30,151 bases of DNA from Ichthyophthirius multifiliis (GCF_000220395.1 NW_004086011.1:1-30151); one strand, 5' to 3'. Positions 11,859-25,980 are shown, counted from the stretch's first letter. Notes: generated by a model not told the origin, from the letters alone. Numbers and translations: made by a program.

Positions 11859-11866
11859 GTAAATGA
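8495..11866 (+). CDS. Gln/Asn-rich protein with CTFxP motifs and VYVDINLGG C-terminal domain
   Basis: Four exons: 8495-9945, 9993-11405, 11452-11670, 11727-11866. Introns are 47, 46 and 56 nt; the first donor is GTGAAT. About 1073 residues, TGA stop. The first 270 residues are Gln/Asn-rich and disordered. The motifs ECTFQPN (about 272), QCTYQPS (about 329), ECTFAPQ (about 762) and QCTFVPD (about 815) follow. A conserved-looking block around residues 489-545 contains NDMWILLNGSDFGGVSYRNL. Near residue 995 comes PLVYVDINLGGDQIERIVIY, then a poly-Asn tail. From memory, such CTFxP blocks plus a VD.NLG...ERI tail recur in uncharacterised ciliate proteins; I assign no function. The frame breaks once, at a 28-A run (11071-11098). 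A length of 27 restores the frame, so a homopolymer sequencing error or a recent slip is likely. Confidence 0.78.
10620..10661 (+). repeat. AAT trinucleotide repeat encoding poly-Asn
   Basis: Run of AAT codons inside exon 2 of the low-complexity gene. It is in frame, so length change alters only a poly-Asn tract. Confidence 0.9.
11071..11098 (+). repeat. 28-A homopolymer inside a coding exon
   Basis: Poly-A run encoding lysines in exon 2. The frame before it and the frame after it differ by one base; see the gene entry. Confidence 0.9.
11790..11857 (+). repeat. AAT repeat encoding a C-terminal poly-Asn tail
   Basis: Trinucleotide run in the last exon of the low-complexity gene, ending two codons before the TGA. 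Confidence 0.9.
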
Positions 11867-12307
11867 ATATATTTTTAGTTAAAACTATATTATATTTGAT
11901 TATTTTAATTTAAAAACGATATAAATTAATAATTTTATTCTGTTTTTTATTTTTATCAATATATAATTTAATCTTTTTTACATAAAAAATACTATATTTT
12001 TAAAAAAAATTATATTTATTTACTAATAATATTATAAATATACTTTACTAATTTAAATTATATTTATTATTAAATAAAATAAGAAAAAAATGAAAACATT
12101 AACTTTTTTTTTTAACTATTAAAAAATATATTATCAAAAAAATATTTAAGAAGCTTTATAAATATATTTTTTATTTATCTTTATAATTAATAAATAAAAA
12201 TATATATAAGTTACTAGCTTTTGAAAAGAGTCAAATTATTAATTTATTAATTAATATAGCTATAAAATATATATATTAGTAAAAAATGGTTTTATTCAAT
12301 TATAAAT

Positions 12308-12345
<38 letters not shown>

Positions 12346-12540
12346 ATAATAATTTTGAACATTTTTTTTTTTTTCTTTTCTTTTTATTAATATGAAAGGT
12401 AATAATATGAAAACTAATAAAAAATTACTAAACATATTATTATTACTAATATACATATATAAAAATAAGTATAAAAATTAATTATATGTGATATTTTTTT
12501 AAAATAAAGAACTTAATAAAATATATACCTTCTTTAATAA
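11867..12540. other. A+T-rich intergenic stretch
   Basis: No coding frame or repeated exon signal seen. Contains a TA tract at 12309-12341. Confidence 0.55.
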
Positions 12541-13340
12541 ATGAATTTAGGCCATTTTATCATAATTTTTATCTTAATATATACAAATAAATTCTAAATA
12601 TATAAAACAAATACAATAATAAATATTTGATTTAGTAATAAGTAAATCAAAAAATAAATAATTTACAAAAACTTTATAAATATTTAAAGAAATATTGATT
12701 AATTAAGTATATAAAATTGAAAAACAAATTAACAGACGAAGAAGTTTACTTAAGTAAGTTATTTATATATTTTTGTAAAGAATAACAGTTTAATAGAAAA
12801 AAAGATATTAATTTTTAAGTTTAAATATTTCTACATTAGGAAAATTTTTTGTAAATAAAACAAATATAATATTCCCGAAATTTATTTTTAATGCTTTTAT
12901 AATAAGAATAGTAAATTTAGGGATATTATAAACATTTATGGATAATAAATTAAACTTTTTAATATAAATAGTTAATTTTATAGGTTAAAATACTATGGTA
13001 AACAATAAGAAGAAATATTTTTAAAAAATTAATATGAAAAAAAAAAAACCTTAAAATAACATATAAGAGGTTTAAAAAATAAACTTTAAATTCTATTTTA
13101 GTATAGAGCAATATTGCCCTAAATAGTAATTATAAATAATTAATTTTTTTTTTAAAAAAAAGGAAGAAATTAAGAAAAAAAAAGTCTTTAAATAATTATA
13201 CGTTTAATAAAAAATTAAAAATGTAAAATTTTTTGTTAATTAAATAAAAGAATAAAATAAAAAAAAGGATTTTCAAATTAGTTTATTGATAATTTATAAT
13301 AAAATAAATTATTTTAAGTTTTAATTAAACTAATAAATAT
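12541..13340 (+). other. Possible coding patch, gene or remnant unresolved
   Basis: G+C rises compared with the flanks, and TGA-free frames run for several hundred bases on the + strand. An ATG at 12541 opens MNLGHFIIIFILIYTNKF, which looks like a hydrophobic leader, but this frame meets TGA at 12628-12630 with no usable GT before it. Further on, one frame reads LGKFFVNKTNIIFPKF and, past 13000, Lys-rich sequence. I could not build an exon chain with consistent phases, unlike for the other genes here. It may be a real multi-intron gene, a decayed one, or chance. TGA is rare in such A+T-rich DNA, so an open frame alone is weak evidence. Confidence 0.22.
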
Positions 13341-13599
13341 ATAAAAAATATTTATATTATTTACTACGTAAAAAAATAATTAATTTAATAAATATATATA
13401 TATATATATATAAATTTTATTAATGATAATAGTTTTTAATTTATTTTTATTAAATTGTTAATTAAAATAAAAAAATATTTTTAATAAAAAATGTATAGAT
13501 AATTAATGTTTATATAATCATATATTTCTAATGTTATTATATTTAATAAAAATTAAAATAAAAATTTATATAATATTTATATTATAATTATATATATAC

Positions 13600-13633
<34 letters not shown>

Positions 13634-14697
13634 AATGCATATATAATTTTTATTATTATTTTTATATTTATATATAAATTATTTAATACTATAGTATTTT
13701 ACTTTTAAAATTTTTTTTTTTTTTTTTATTTTTTAAATGTTTATTTTATATTTTATTTTAAATTGTTATAATATTTGTATTTAAAATTTATATTTTCTTA
13801 TTTTATATTTTTGTAAATCTTTAATAATTTTTTTTATATAGAAGAATATTTTTTTTAACTAATCTTAATAATATATTAAAGAATTTTTTTTTATCAATAT
13901 ATTTTATTAATCTGTAATAAGCTAAACTATAAATTATTCTATCTCATATATATTTATGAAAAATAAAATGATTAGATGAATTTACAATAAATGAAATAAT
14001 TATTTGTAATTAATATGTTTATATTTTGTATTAAATTTATTAATTAATATATTTTAAATTCAATTTATTATGTAAGATTATTTAGAAATTGAAAAATTTT
14101 ATAAGTTTTTATATGAAAATTATATTTAAGATTTATTAAATAAAGTTTTTCATTTAAAAAAAATTATATTTTTGCATTTTATAACAATTAGCATGTAAAA
14201 TTAGTTATTTTTTATTTAATATATTTATTTAGTTATCTTTTATATGAATATTTGCTTTAAAAATCTAATTAAATATTAATATAATTGATTTTTATTTTTA
14301 AAAAAATCAAATTATATTCGAAAATATTTAATTTTATATTATTATATATAATAATAAAGAATAAATTTAATTTTTAATATAAAAAATTTACTTATATATA
14401 ATTTTTTAATAATAATATATCAAAAATCTATATAAATTAAAAGAATTATAAATGATAACTTTATATAAAAAATTTTCTCGAAAAAAAAAAAATAATTTAA
14501 AAATTCATAATAAATATATAATCTTATATATAAAGATTTATATTATAATAATAATTTATTATTAACTGAATTATTTAATTTTTAATTTTTTTATTTTTTA
14601 AACAAAAATTTAATAAAATTAATTAATTTTATCATATTTTTTTTTAAAATAAATATATATATATATTTAATTAAAATATAAAAATAAGTATAAGAAT
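13341..14697. other. A+T desert upstream of the CAMK-like kinase gene
   Basis: Nearly pure A/T with TA tracts at 13393-13412 and 13606-13633. No coding or RNA gene signal recognised. The last part must hold the promoter of the kinase gene. Confidence 0.55.
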
Positions 14698-17114
14698 ATG
14701 ATAAACAATATTTAAACAAGGTTTCCACGCACCTAGAGTAATAAAAAATTAGATTAATCAATAAAAAAATAAGCTAATCATCAAATTTTTAAAAACATAA
14801 TAAACAGTAATTAAAAAAATGTTTTTAAATATAAAAAAATACATTTTCTTATTTTATAAAAATGAAGAAATAAATAAATCATAAAAATAATAGAAATTTT
14901 AAAAATAAATAGAAAAATAAAATCAAACTTAAATTTAACCTTAAAACCAATATTTAAATACTTAAAATTTTAGTATAATTAATTAAATAATAAAATATAT
15001 TTTATATATTAAAAGACATTAAAAATTAAAATGATACTATAAATATTTCATATCGCACAAATAACTAAGGCTAATAATTTTCTCCTTATTAAAATATAGG
15101 TGAAAAATAATTTAAAAATCAATAAAAAAATAATTATATAAGCTTTAGATAAACTTCAAGAAGAAATGAATAGAAAGCGTATTTTTTCATAAAAAGAATA
15201 TATTTAAGTATCACTTAAGACAGGAAAAAATATTTTTAAAAACAAAAACTTCTAGGATATAGAAAATTAAATAAATAAAAATAAATTATAAATATATCAC
15301 TAAAAAAAAACGAAACATAAGGTTAATAAACATTAAATAATTCAAATGATATTGATTAAAAGGAAAATTTATAATAACAAGAACTAAATTAAACAAGATA
15401 GCTAAGATTTGCTTAAAATTTTAAAAGAAATTTAAATTAAAATTTGCCATTTAAATAAACAGTTTAAAATAATAAAACATAAAATATAACAAGCAATAAT
15501 TTAAATAAAAGTAAAATAAATTGTCATAAAAAAATAAATATAAGACAATTTAATAATAATTTTCTAGAAAAAAAATACAATACATAAAATACTACTTTAA
15601 ATGTATATATATAAAAATATATATAAATATATATATATAATATATATATATAAATATAAATATATAAATTCTTTAAAATAATTAAATTTTTATATAAATA
15701 ATTAAATAATTATTATAATTATTATATGTTTATATTTATATATATATATATTTTTTTTTTATATATATACTACAAAGAAATATAACTTTAATAATTTAAA
15801 TTTAGAAAATATACAAGGACTTTTCTAAAACTATTCAACTAAAAGTAAAAAAAAAATATATTACATAAAATAAATTAATTAGATTAAACAAGAAAATTCA
15901 GTTAATTCACTCCATGTTAAAACCCTAAAAATTAAAACTTTAGTTATAATGAGAAAATAAATAATGTTAATTTACTACCTTTCAAACAAATTTATAATAA
16001 TCTTTAAAATAATTGTTAAAAAAAAGAAAAAACTACAATATTAAGTGATACTATAATTTAAACAACTTTAGAAAATTTAGAAATTTAACCTAAAATAAAA
16101 AAGCCTTAATCAGCATTATATTTAAATAAAAGAAAGAATATTAATTAAAAAATAACCTTAGATAATTATGATATTCTAGAAGTTATAGGAAAAGGTTCTT
16201 TTGCCTAAGTAAAACTAGTAATAGATAAAAGTGATGGTAAAAAATATGCTTTAAAAATATATGAAAAATTCAAACTTTAAGATCCGAACAAGTTTAAAAA
16301 TATGCGTAGAGAAATTAACCTTTTATATACTATGAAACATTAAAATATAATAATGTTATATCATGTAATTGAAACTGTTTCTTCTGTAAAAATATAATAT
16401 ATAATAAAAAACCTATTATGATTTTATTTTATTTTAAAAAAGCTTAACTTGATAATGGAATATATTGGAAATAATAGTCTTTATTAATATCTCAAAAATA
16501 AGAAAAAAAACTAACTCCTTATATATGATGTAAAAAAGATTTTTAGATAAATAATTTAAGGAGTTGATTATATTCATTAAAAAAATGTCTGTCATAGAGA
16601 TATTAAACTTGAAAATTTACTTTTAGATGATGATCTTAATATTAAAATTATTGACTTTGGATTTGCTGTTTGTTCCCCTCATGATAGAAAATTAAATAGC
16701 TTTTGTGGAACTCCAAGTTATATGGCGCCTGAAATTATAAAGAAAGTTGAATATTCGGGATAAAAGGTAGATATATGGAGTTGTGGTATTGTTTTATATA
16801 TCCTAGTTTGTGGGAAATTTCCTTTTAAAGGTATTATTTTTTAATAATTAATTTTCATTTAAAATTTTATTATTAAGGTTATGATGAAAAAGATCTATAT
16901 AGGAAAATTCTAAAAAATAATTATTAAATACCTTCTTTTGTTGATAATTAAACAAAAACTTTACTAAAAAAATTATTATCGCAAAATCCAGAAGATAGAC
17001 CTTAAAGTTGGCAAGTAAAAACTTATTTATTTATTTTTAATTTTTAACTTTTTTTAATTTCAAAAGATTTTGTAAGATGATTGGGTTATTAACTAAAATA
17101 AAATTGAAAATTGA
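14698..17114 (+). CDS. Protein kinase, CAMK/AMPK-like catalytic domain, ten exons
   Basis: Exons: 14698-14806, 14868-14972, 15016-15099, 15143-15321, 15363-15602, 15778-15844, 15883-16385, 16443-16830, 16878-17014, 17067-17114. The phases close to 620 codons with TGA, giving 619 residues. Residues 1-350 are a Gln/Asn/Lys-rich, probably disordered leader starting MINNIQTRFPRTQSNKK. The kinase domain starts at LDNYDILEVIGKGSFAQV (about 354). Catalytic elements are all present: Lys386 in YALKIYE, Glu405 in RREINLL, HRDIKLEN with H480, DFG from Asp500, and FCGTPSYMAPE. The end, RPQSWQ joined to ILQDDWV, is typical of the C-lobe. It is therefore expected to be an active Ser/Thr kinase. The SxCGTPxYMAPE loop and HRDIKLEN resemble SNF1/AMPK and related CAMK kinases. 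The substrate is unknown and no calmodulin-binding helix is evident. The intron at 15603 (175 nt) is inflated by TA repeats. The N-terminal exons rest on phase fitting. Confidence 0.82.
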
Positions 17115-17335
17115 TTTTTTTTTTTTTATATAAATTCATGTATATAATATTAATATATTTTTTTTATTTTTATGTTTATAGATAAATTTTTATTATTTTT
17201 TTTTAAAAAAAAAAGGAATAAGAAAAAAAAAAAAAAAATATGATTTATTTATTTAAACTTAAATTAATTTTTTTTTTTTTTCTTTTTTCAAAAATAAAAT
17301 ATATATATATTAAAAAAAAAAAACTTATATTTATA

Positions 17336-19276
17336 ATGAACAATAATAATACATTAGATTTTCAATAAAATATTGAAAATAAATAATATCTAAGTAAATA
17401 AAATTCATTATCATAAATACACGAAAAAACTCATTATTCACCTTCTGCACATCTTAGTTAATATAAATAATTATTATAAAAAAAATAAAATACGCGATTA
17501 AATAACTCTAATTATTCATAAGATGATAATATTCCATATAATATTATATCAGAATAAAATCTATATTAAACTGTGAATGATGATAATACATAAACATTAA
17601 ATGCAAAACTCATATAAAAAGAATTATTTTTGTTAAAAAAAAAAAAAAAAAAATTATAATAAAAAAAAAAAAAAAAAGAACTAAAAAAAATTTAAAAGAG
17701 GCATAAGCAAGAGCTAATATTTTGGCTCATGAAAATTCTTAATTATAACATTAAAATAATATTTTGGAATAATAATAAATTAAAACAAAGGTAAAAATAT
17801 TATTTTTATGTAAAAAATATTTATTATTTAAATTACAAAAAGAAAAAGTGTAAAGAATTAATAGAAAAACTTTCTATGGAATAAATGAAAATGAATGAAT
17901 TGAATTATTTAAATAAACAATTATAAAAATAAAACGAATAATGTAAAGGAGATATATAAGAAGTAAATATAAAACTAAAAAATAATTTCGAAAAACTAAA
18001 ATAAAAATATGACGAATATTAAGAATAAACAGAAGTATAGCATGAAAAAATAATAAATTTAATAAAAAAATGTTCATTAATGATAGGATCAAAACAATAA
18101 AAATTAACTGTAAGCTAAGAAATAAATTAGTATAAAAAAATAAAATAAAAATAAAAATTAAAAATAAAAAAAAAAAGATAAGTATGTAAAATATTTTAAA
18201 ATATTGAAGGTATATTAGATATTAAAGGAACAATTAATTAAGATGGTAATAAATATTATTTTATTTAAAAAAAAAAAATCAAAATAATAGAATTATATAT
18301 ATTCGAAGACTTAAAAAATATATCATTCAAATTCGAATAAGAAAATGAAGAATTAAAGTCTTAATTAAAAAATCTCGAATAAGATATAATTAAAGAATAA
18401 AATTACACTAAAGAAGTACTTCCTCGTTATAGAGAAAGTCTAGAAAAGCTAAAAGAAAATAGTAAAATAATGAGAGATAAAATTAAGGAACTCTAAGAAT
18501 AAAAACATAAAGATAAAGAAGAACATGAAATAAAAGTAAGAAAAATATAAATTAATTACCAAAAATCTGAAAATGAGAAAAAACATTTAAAAGAATAATT
18601 AAATAAAATAAATAAATTATATGAAGAAACTTAATAAGAACAGGAAATTCTTTTAACCGAAATTGAAAAATTAAATGAATAAATAATTAATTAGAGTTAA
18701 AAAATAAATGAGTAATAAAAAACTATCCAAAGTTAAAACACGAAAATAAACAATTTATAAACTTAAATTTAGCTTATATAAAAATCTAAAAAAACCTTAT
18801 AAAATAATCTCCAAGAAGTGCCTTTTTTCGGTAATAAAAGCCCTACTTCAATTAAATAATAAAATCTTTCAAATAAATAATTCTTTAAATAAGAGGATAT
18901 AGGAGATGATAATAATACATGTTTTGAAAAGGAAAAAAATTAACCTATTAATAAAAAATACAATAAAACTAAGAAATATAATACTGATTAAGAAAACTTT
19001 ATTACTTTTGCAGAAAGTAGTGCTGTTTAAAGTTCTTTTTAAGGAAAATAAATTCAGTACCCTTAAAATAAAAATAGTTTATGTTATAGTAATGATTATT
19101 ATTCTATAAATAAAAGTTAAGATATATAGAAAAATATTAATAATTAAATCCCTATAGAGTATGAAATTAATGAACTTGATGAAGAAATTAAAGAAATTTA
19201 AAAATGTTTAGAATTAGAATTAAATGACTTATAAGAAAATGAAGAAGATTTTTAAGATTAAAGTGATAACTAATGA
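17336..19276 (+). CDS. Coiled-coil protein of unknown function
   Basis: Three exons: 17336-17631, 17679-17790, 17843-19276, with introns of 47 and 52 nt and phases that close to 614 codons with TGA (613 residues). The first intron consists mostly of two poly-A runs. Without it the frame would break, and with it the frame is restored (LIQKELFLTKKNLKEAQ). Residues 1-90 are polar and disordered (NSLSQIHEKTHYSPSAHLS). From about 100 to 480 the protein is Lys/Glu/Gln/Leu-rich with heptad character, for example LEKLKENSKIMRDKIKELQ and LLTEIEKLNEQI. The C-terminus is polar and then acidic (LNDLQENEEDFQDQSDNQ). No enzymatic motif is seen. Such proteins are often cytoskeletal or basal-body parts in ciliates, but nothing here proves that. 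It lies 221 nt after the kinase gene on the same strand and converges with the next kinase gene. Confidence 0.78.
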
Positions 19277-19494
19277 GTGTTTATATTTATTTAAAAACTA
19301 ATATTATTTTATATACATATTATAATAAAAAATAATATATAATTAATTGTATTTTTTTCTTTTTTTTAAATAAATTAAAAATTCCTGAAATTTTTATAAC
19401 AAAAAACTTAAAAAATTACTTTTAAACAAACCCATTTATAATTTTTTTTTTTATTAAAAACACCGATATATATATAAATATATAAATAAAAAAA

Positions 19495-19525
<31 letters not shown>

Positions 19526-19564
19526 AAATGCATTAATATTTACTTTTAAAAAGACAAAAAAAAT

Positions 19565-20826
<1,262 letters not shown>

Positions 20827-21393
20827 TTTAATACTATTTTAATATTTATTATTTATTTAATAATTTTTCCTTATTTTATTTTTAAATTTTTATTTTTAAA
20901 AAAAATATAAAAACTTAATTATTTAATAATGGTTTTAAAAAAAATATTAATTTATATCAATATATATATGATTATTTTATTTTATTAATAATAAAGCCTT
21001 TTTTTTAATAATTATATTTACTTAATTGGATGCTTTTCACTAAAATATTTACATTTATTTATGTTTTCATTAATTTTTTATTTTATTTTAATTTTATAAT
21101 AATTTTTTAAAAATAAATTATAAATTAAAAAATATATTATTATTCATTTTTATGTATTTTACCTATTAATTAATATATTAAAATAAAAATATTATAAAAT
21201 AGATTAAAAATCAAATTATATTTAAAGATTAAAATTATCTTTTATTAAAATATTTTTTCTTTCTTTCTTTCTTTCTTTCTTTTATAATTGCTTAAATCAT
21301 TTTACATAATAATGTTAAATTATAACAATTTTACGCATTTATTTTAAAATCTTTTTTAATAAAATAAGAATAAGTCAATATGATAATAATATT
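20827..21393. other. Divergent intergenic region with CTTT microsatellite
   Basis: Lies between the starts of the minus-strand AGC kinase gene and the + strand small gene. It is A/T-rich with one CTTT repeat; no other signal recognised. Confidence 0.55.
21258..21282. repeat. CTTT tetranucleotide microsatellite
   Basis: About six CTTT units, the only non-A/T microsatellite in the window. Confidence 0.9.
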
Positions 21394-22017
21394 ATGAAAA
21401 ACTAATAACAAAAAGCTTATCAAGAAATATAATTCGAGTATAAAGTTAGAAATAATAATTATGTTTTAAATATTTAAAATGAATGACTTAATAAATAAAA
21501 TATTTAAGATAATAAAATCCAATAACAAATTTCGAACTAATATAATGTTATAACAAATTTAATAAATTTTAAAATACTGATTTTTAACAAAAAAGATTAA
21601 TTTCTAAATTACAATTATTCTTAAATATTGAAAAAAAAAAAAATTTAAATAGTAATAGAATAATAATTTTAATTTATAACAATATATATATAAAAAATGC
21701 CAAATAATAAAAACTAAAAGATTAATAATATAAAGTGCTGAAAATTAAAAATATAATACTATTAAAATTAATAAATAAATATATTCTTATAGATAATAAA
21801 TATAATCCTTTAAAATAAATATAAAAATAAGTTTTTTTTTTTATTATTATTTATTATGAAAATAAAGGTTAATAATTATTAAAAATTACTAAAGAAGATT
21901 AACTTTAATAAAAATTAAGACCATATAAATTATTTAATGAATAAAATTAAAAAAATATTAATTTTTTTATATATATGTAAGAATATATAAAATTTAGAAG
22001 CATCCACTTTTTTTTGA
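21394..22017 (+). CDS. Hypothetical 171-residue protein
   Basis: I do not recognise it. The exon model is 21394-21437, 21509-21830, 21868-22017, with introns of 71 and 37 nt, GT..AG, phases 2 and 0, TGA stop. The first join gives YQEIQFEQQNPITNF, which reads much more like protein than the unspliced frame, where a TGA follows after 30 codons. The product is Lys/Asn/Gln/Ile-rich with no signal peptide. A short hydrophobic patch (ILIFLYIC) lies near the C-terminus and ends LEASTFF. The coding strand is A-rich, as for the other soluble proteins here. The gene converges with the membrane-protein gene, whose stop is only 34 nt away. It rests on phase fitting alone and could be longer or wrong at the 3' end. 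Confidence 0.5.
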
Positions 22018-22051
22018 TTAACAAAAAATTAAGCCGAATCTCAAGATTAAC

Positions 22052-23254
22052 TCAATACTAATTTAAATCAGTATTCTCAATGTTTTTTTAATTGTATTTT
22101 TACCTAATATTGTACTGTTTCTTAGAAAATACTTCTTAACTTTTATTTAGCAATTTTATCGAATATTATTATAATTAAAATAGTAATATATATAAAATTT
22201 AGGCTTTAAAGCAAATAATTGAGCTAATAGGAGTTTTGCTTTTAATTTTTATTATTTTTTTAATATATTCTTCTTTCAACAGTTTTTATTTTTTGATTTC
22301 TTAAGATTTATATTAATGGTTTATTTTATTCATTATACATTTTTTCGACATAATTTTAATTGGTTTAAGTTTATCAGAATTAAGGGCATTTTATTTTGAT
22401 GACCTAATTGAAATAGGGGAAATTCGTTTAATATAAAAAATTTAAACTAAATATTTATAGCAATTAATTTAGAAGTAAAAAATTGTGTGTTTAAATAGCG
22501 AATTTAAATAATATAGAGTATAAAATTATTTATAAAAAAAAATACTTTAGTATATAATTTAATTTAATTAAAAAGGCATAGTTAAAAAAAAAAAAACTAA
22601 CTAAATAATTTTTAATTGTTTTATTTAAATTACTTAAAAAAATAAATAAGAATAAAAATATTAAAAATAGAATCATCCTCCATTGAAAATTAATTAAAAG
22701 AATTTTCTTATTAATTTTTTTATTAATATATATATCTAACTCCCTATCCAAATTATAATAAGGAATAATAAAATCAATCAACAAGGATAATAAGTAAAGA
22801 ATAGTCTATTTTAACAATTCCATTTAAATTTTCAATAATTAGCCGGTCTAACTCTCGTGGTCTTAATTTTAGTCGAATATAATTCTTTATGAAAACTAAT
22901 AGGCAAATATTAATAACAAAACATATTAAGGAAATATTTACATAAAAAAAACATAACAACAAAATGAATACATATTATCAATATAAACTATAATAGATGA
23001 AATTTTATATAAAGTATGCTTATTATCTAGAGTTTTTCTATCATAACCTTTCATTCTCTACTAAATAATGACATATACAAGCTGACATAAAATTCTGATA
23101 GAGAACTAATCAATGCTAGCTTTACAATGTCACATATTTTGAATTTCATTAATAAATAAGACTGAATTTTTTGATTTCTTACATAATTTTAGGTATAAAG
23201 GAAATAAATCAATAGTAAATATTAGAAATAAAGAAATAAATATTTTAATTTCAT
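22052..23254 (-). CDS. Predicted polytopic membrane protein, about seven hydrophobic segments
   Basis: Exons 23254-23062, 23026-22546 and 22403-22052, with introns of 35 and 142 nt; 1026 nt in total, 341 residues, TGA stop. It starts MKLKYLFLYFQYLLLIYFLY, a first membrane segment or signal anchor. Further hydrophobic stretches include VKLALISSLSEFYVSLYMSL, YVFFMQIFPQYVLLLIFAY, ILYLLSLLIDFIIPYY, MILFLIFLFLFIFL, YLVSFFFFNYAFLIKL and IICFKAQILYILLF. Between the fourth and fifth lies a charged loop (NLDRELDIYINKK). The segment before the last is Lys-rich (NALNSDKLKPIKIMSKK). Seven segments suggest a receptor-like topology, but I recognise no family. The opposite strand is also open, because Lys-rich and Phe-rich sequences are antisense mirrors. 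I prefer this strand because start, phases and stop close. The 142 nt intron is unusually long and may contain a further exon. Confidence 0.48.
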
Positions 23255-24635
23255 TTTATAACAAGAAAATAATAAATATAAAAAAAAATTAATATAATAA
23301 AAAATAAAATTGTAAAAAATAAAAAAAATATAAGAATGAAAAAAATATATATTTTATTTAAAAATCTAAATATATATACTTATGTTAAAACAAAAAAATG
23401 TATTTTATAAAAAAGAAAAAAGAAATTATATAAAAAATTTTAATTAATTAATATAAAAAAAAAATATATAAATATAAAATATATAAATATATAAATGTAT
23501 AAATAAATATATAAATATATATATAAATATATAAATATTTTAATATATAAATATATAATTATTTAAAAGAAAAATATTTTTCAAAAAATAATATAATAAT
23601 TATTATTTTTTGAAATTATACTATAATAATATGAAATTAATTAAATATAAATTTAATTCTTATCTTATTATATTAATTTTATTTAAAGACTAAAAAAATA
23701 AAACCAACACATTTAATATTTATTTTTATTTTATGTAAAAATATTATTTATATAATTTTTTTATTTAATTTAGTTTATTAATAAAGTCGATAATTTTATA
23801 TTAAATTAAAAATTTTTACCATTTTGTAAAATAAATTTAAATATTTATATTTTATTTATTTTACAACAAAATTTTAAATTTATAAGTTATTTTTTTTTTT
23901 ATTAATTAAAGTTAAAATTAAAGAACTAATTTATATTATTTTAACATTTTTTATTTTCATTATAAAAAAAATAAAAATGAAAACTTTATAAATTAATTCA
24001 TTTATTATTTTGAATATTATTTTAATATTATTTTTCATATTGATTGAAAACATTTAATTAGTAGGAAATAAAATTAATATAAAATAACCTAAAGTTTTTT
24101 AATATTATTTTAATAATATTTATTAAAAATTTTGATAAAGACTTTAATTAAAAAATAAATTATATGAAAAAAATGATAGAACAATATATTTTATATCAAA
24201 ATATATATTTTTTTAATTTATTAAATATAAATACATTATTATAAAAATATTTTTAATTATTTAAATTATTTTATACTTAAAATTCTAATATTACTAAATA
24301 TAAGTTTTTATTTTAGAGTTAAATTATTTTGAATAAAAATTTACTAATATAAATTGAATTAGTATAAACATATTTTTATTTTTATCTCAATATAAAATAT
24401 CAAAAAAAAAAAGTATATAATATAATAAAAGATTTTTAATAATAAATAAAAAAGATATAAAATATATATTATAAATTTATATTATAGAAAAAAAAAAATT
24501 ATAAATGAATTTATAAATAATTATATTTTAAAATTTCATTAATATTTTATAAATAATAGTAAAATGTAAAATATATTATCAATAAAATAATTGATAATAA
24601 TAAAATAATTAAATAAAATTAATTACTAAAAAACA

Positions 24636-24672
<37 letters not shown>

Positions 24673-25980
24673 AATAAATATCAAAGATAAAAATTAATAA
24701 TTATTTATTTAAGACAATAATAATTTTCTGGATTACTATACTGATATTTAAGAAAAAAATTAAATTTAACTAATAATTTATAAATTTAATGTAAATAAAT
24801 ATTATTTATTATATTAAAATAATGTAAAATTTATTTTTAAAAATATATATATTTTTTTTATTTATTTTTATTTTATTTTATTTTTATTCAATTTTTATTA
24901 ATTGTATTTAAAAATTTTTCATATTTTATTAATTATTTTTTTTAATTTCTAATATTATGATATTTAATATTTATAAATAATTTTTATTATGATTTTTTTG
25001 AATAATGATGTTTTTAATAAAAAAATTAGAAAATTATTAATTAAGTCATTGTTTAAATTATTTTTTATTAATTTAAATTATTATTAATTTATATCTTATT
25101 TTATATTTAATTTTATAAATAAATGAATTTTTATTTTTAAATTAATATTATTTATATTATAATTAATTATTTTTATTCAATGCTTTATTTTTTATAATGT
25201 TTATATTCTTTTTATTATACTTTATTTTCTTTTATCTTTATATTATTCATTTAAAATTTTCTATTGTTTATACAAAAAAAAGACTCAAGTGTTTCTTATT
25301 TTTTTCTTAGAATAATAGTCTTAAAGAAAATATTGCATAAAATAGACTGCTAAATATATCAAAATTATTACTATTTTTAAAATCAAAAAATTAATCTGTG
25401 GAAAATTTTATAATTATTCAGATAAAGGTTAATTTTTACTATTAACCAAATAGAATACAGTTAGTATTTTAAATATAGTATAGTATTATATTTTCATGTA
25501 TTTCTTTATTAAATTATACAAAAAATATTAAATGCATTATAATAAGTAGTATTTGGTATTTTCTCTATTATTTTATGATATTATTTAATTATTTGTATTT
25601 ATATTTCTTACAATGATATAATTTTTGTCTAATAATACTAATTTTTTACAAAATAAGTGATTTTCTATGAATTTTCGACGAATCTTGTGCTTAAAATTAC
25701 TTTAACAATTTATTGAATTAATTCATAATTTATTAATTATATGATATTATAAATATAACATATTTATATAATATATATTTATATTTTATATGATATTATA
25801 GTATATTATTTATAATATTATGTTAATATATAATTAATTAATTCTATTTTTCAATATTAATGTTATTAAATATATTTATATTATTATTATTTATATAAGA
25901 TAATTTTTTTTTTTTTATAATTAATTTAAATATTTATATTTAATCGAAAACAATAAATAAAAATTTATATTAATTATAAG
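23255..25980. other. A+T desert between divergent genes
   Basis: Nearly pure A/T from 23255 to about 25250 with a TA tract at 24638-24667 and no coding or array signal. From about 25260 to 25720 the DNA is noticeably richer in G and C without forming an interpretable frame. It may hold the promoter, 5' UTR or an unrecognised first exon of micro-exon gene 2. Confidence 0.5.
24638..24667. repeat. TA dinucleotide microsatellite
   Basis: Alternating TA in intergenic DNA. Confidence 0.85.

Noticed and set aside
17874-18092. Hydrophobic minus-strand open frame
   Set aside because: It is the antisense of the Lys/Gln-rich coiled-coil gene; AAA and TTT mirror each other.
18906-19109. + strand frame starting with ATG inside the coiled-coil gene
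   Set aside because: Out of frame with the long glutamine-TAA/TAG reading frame that runs to the TGA at 19274-19276.
22201-22480. + strand membrane-protein reading (IIELIGVLLLIFIIFLIY)
   Set aside because: Needs a 20 nt intron and has no start or stop that closes. The same DNA on the minus strand gives a Lys-rich segment that fits a full three-exon gene.
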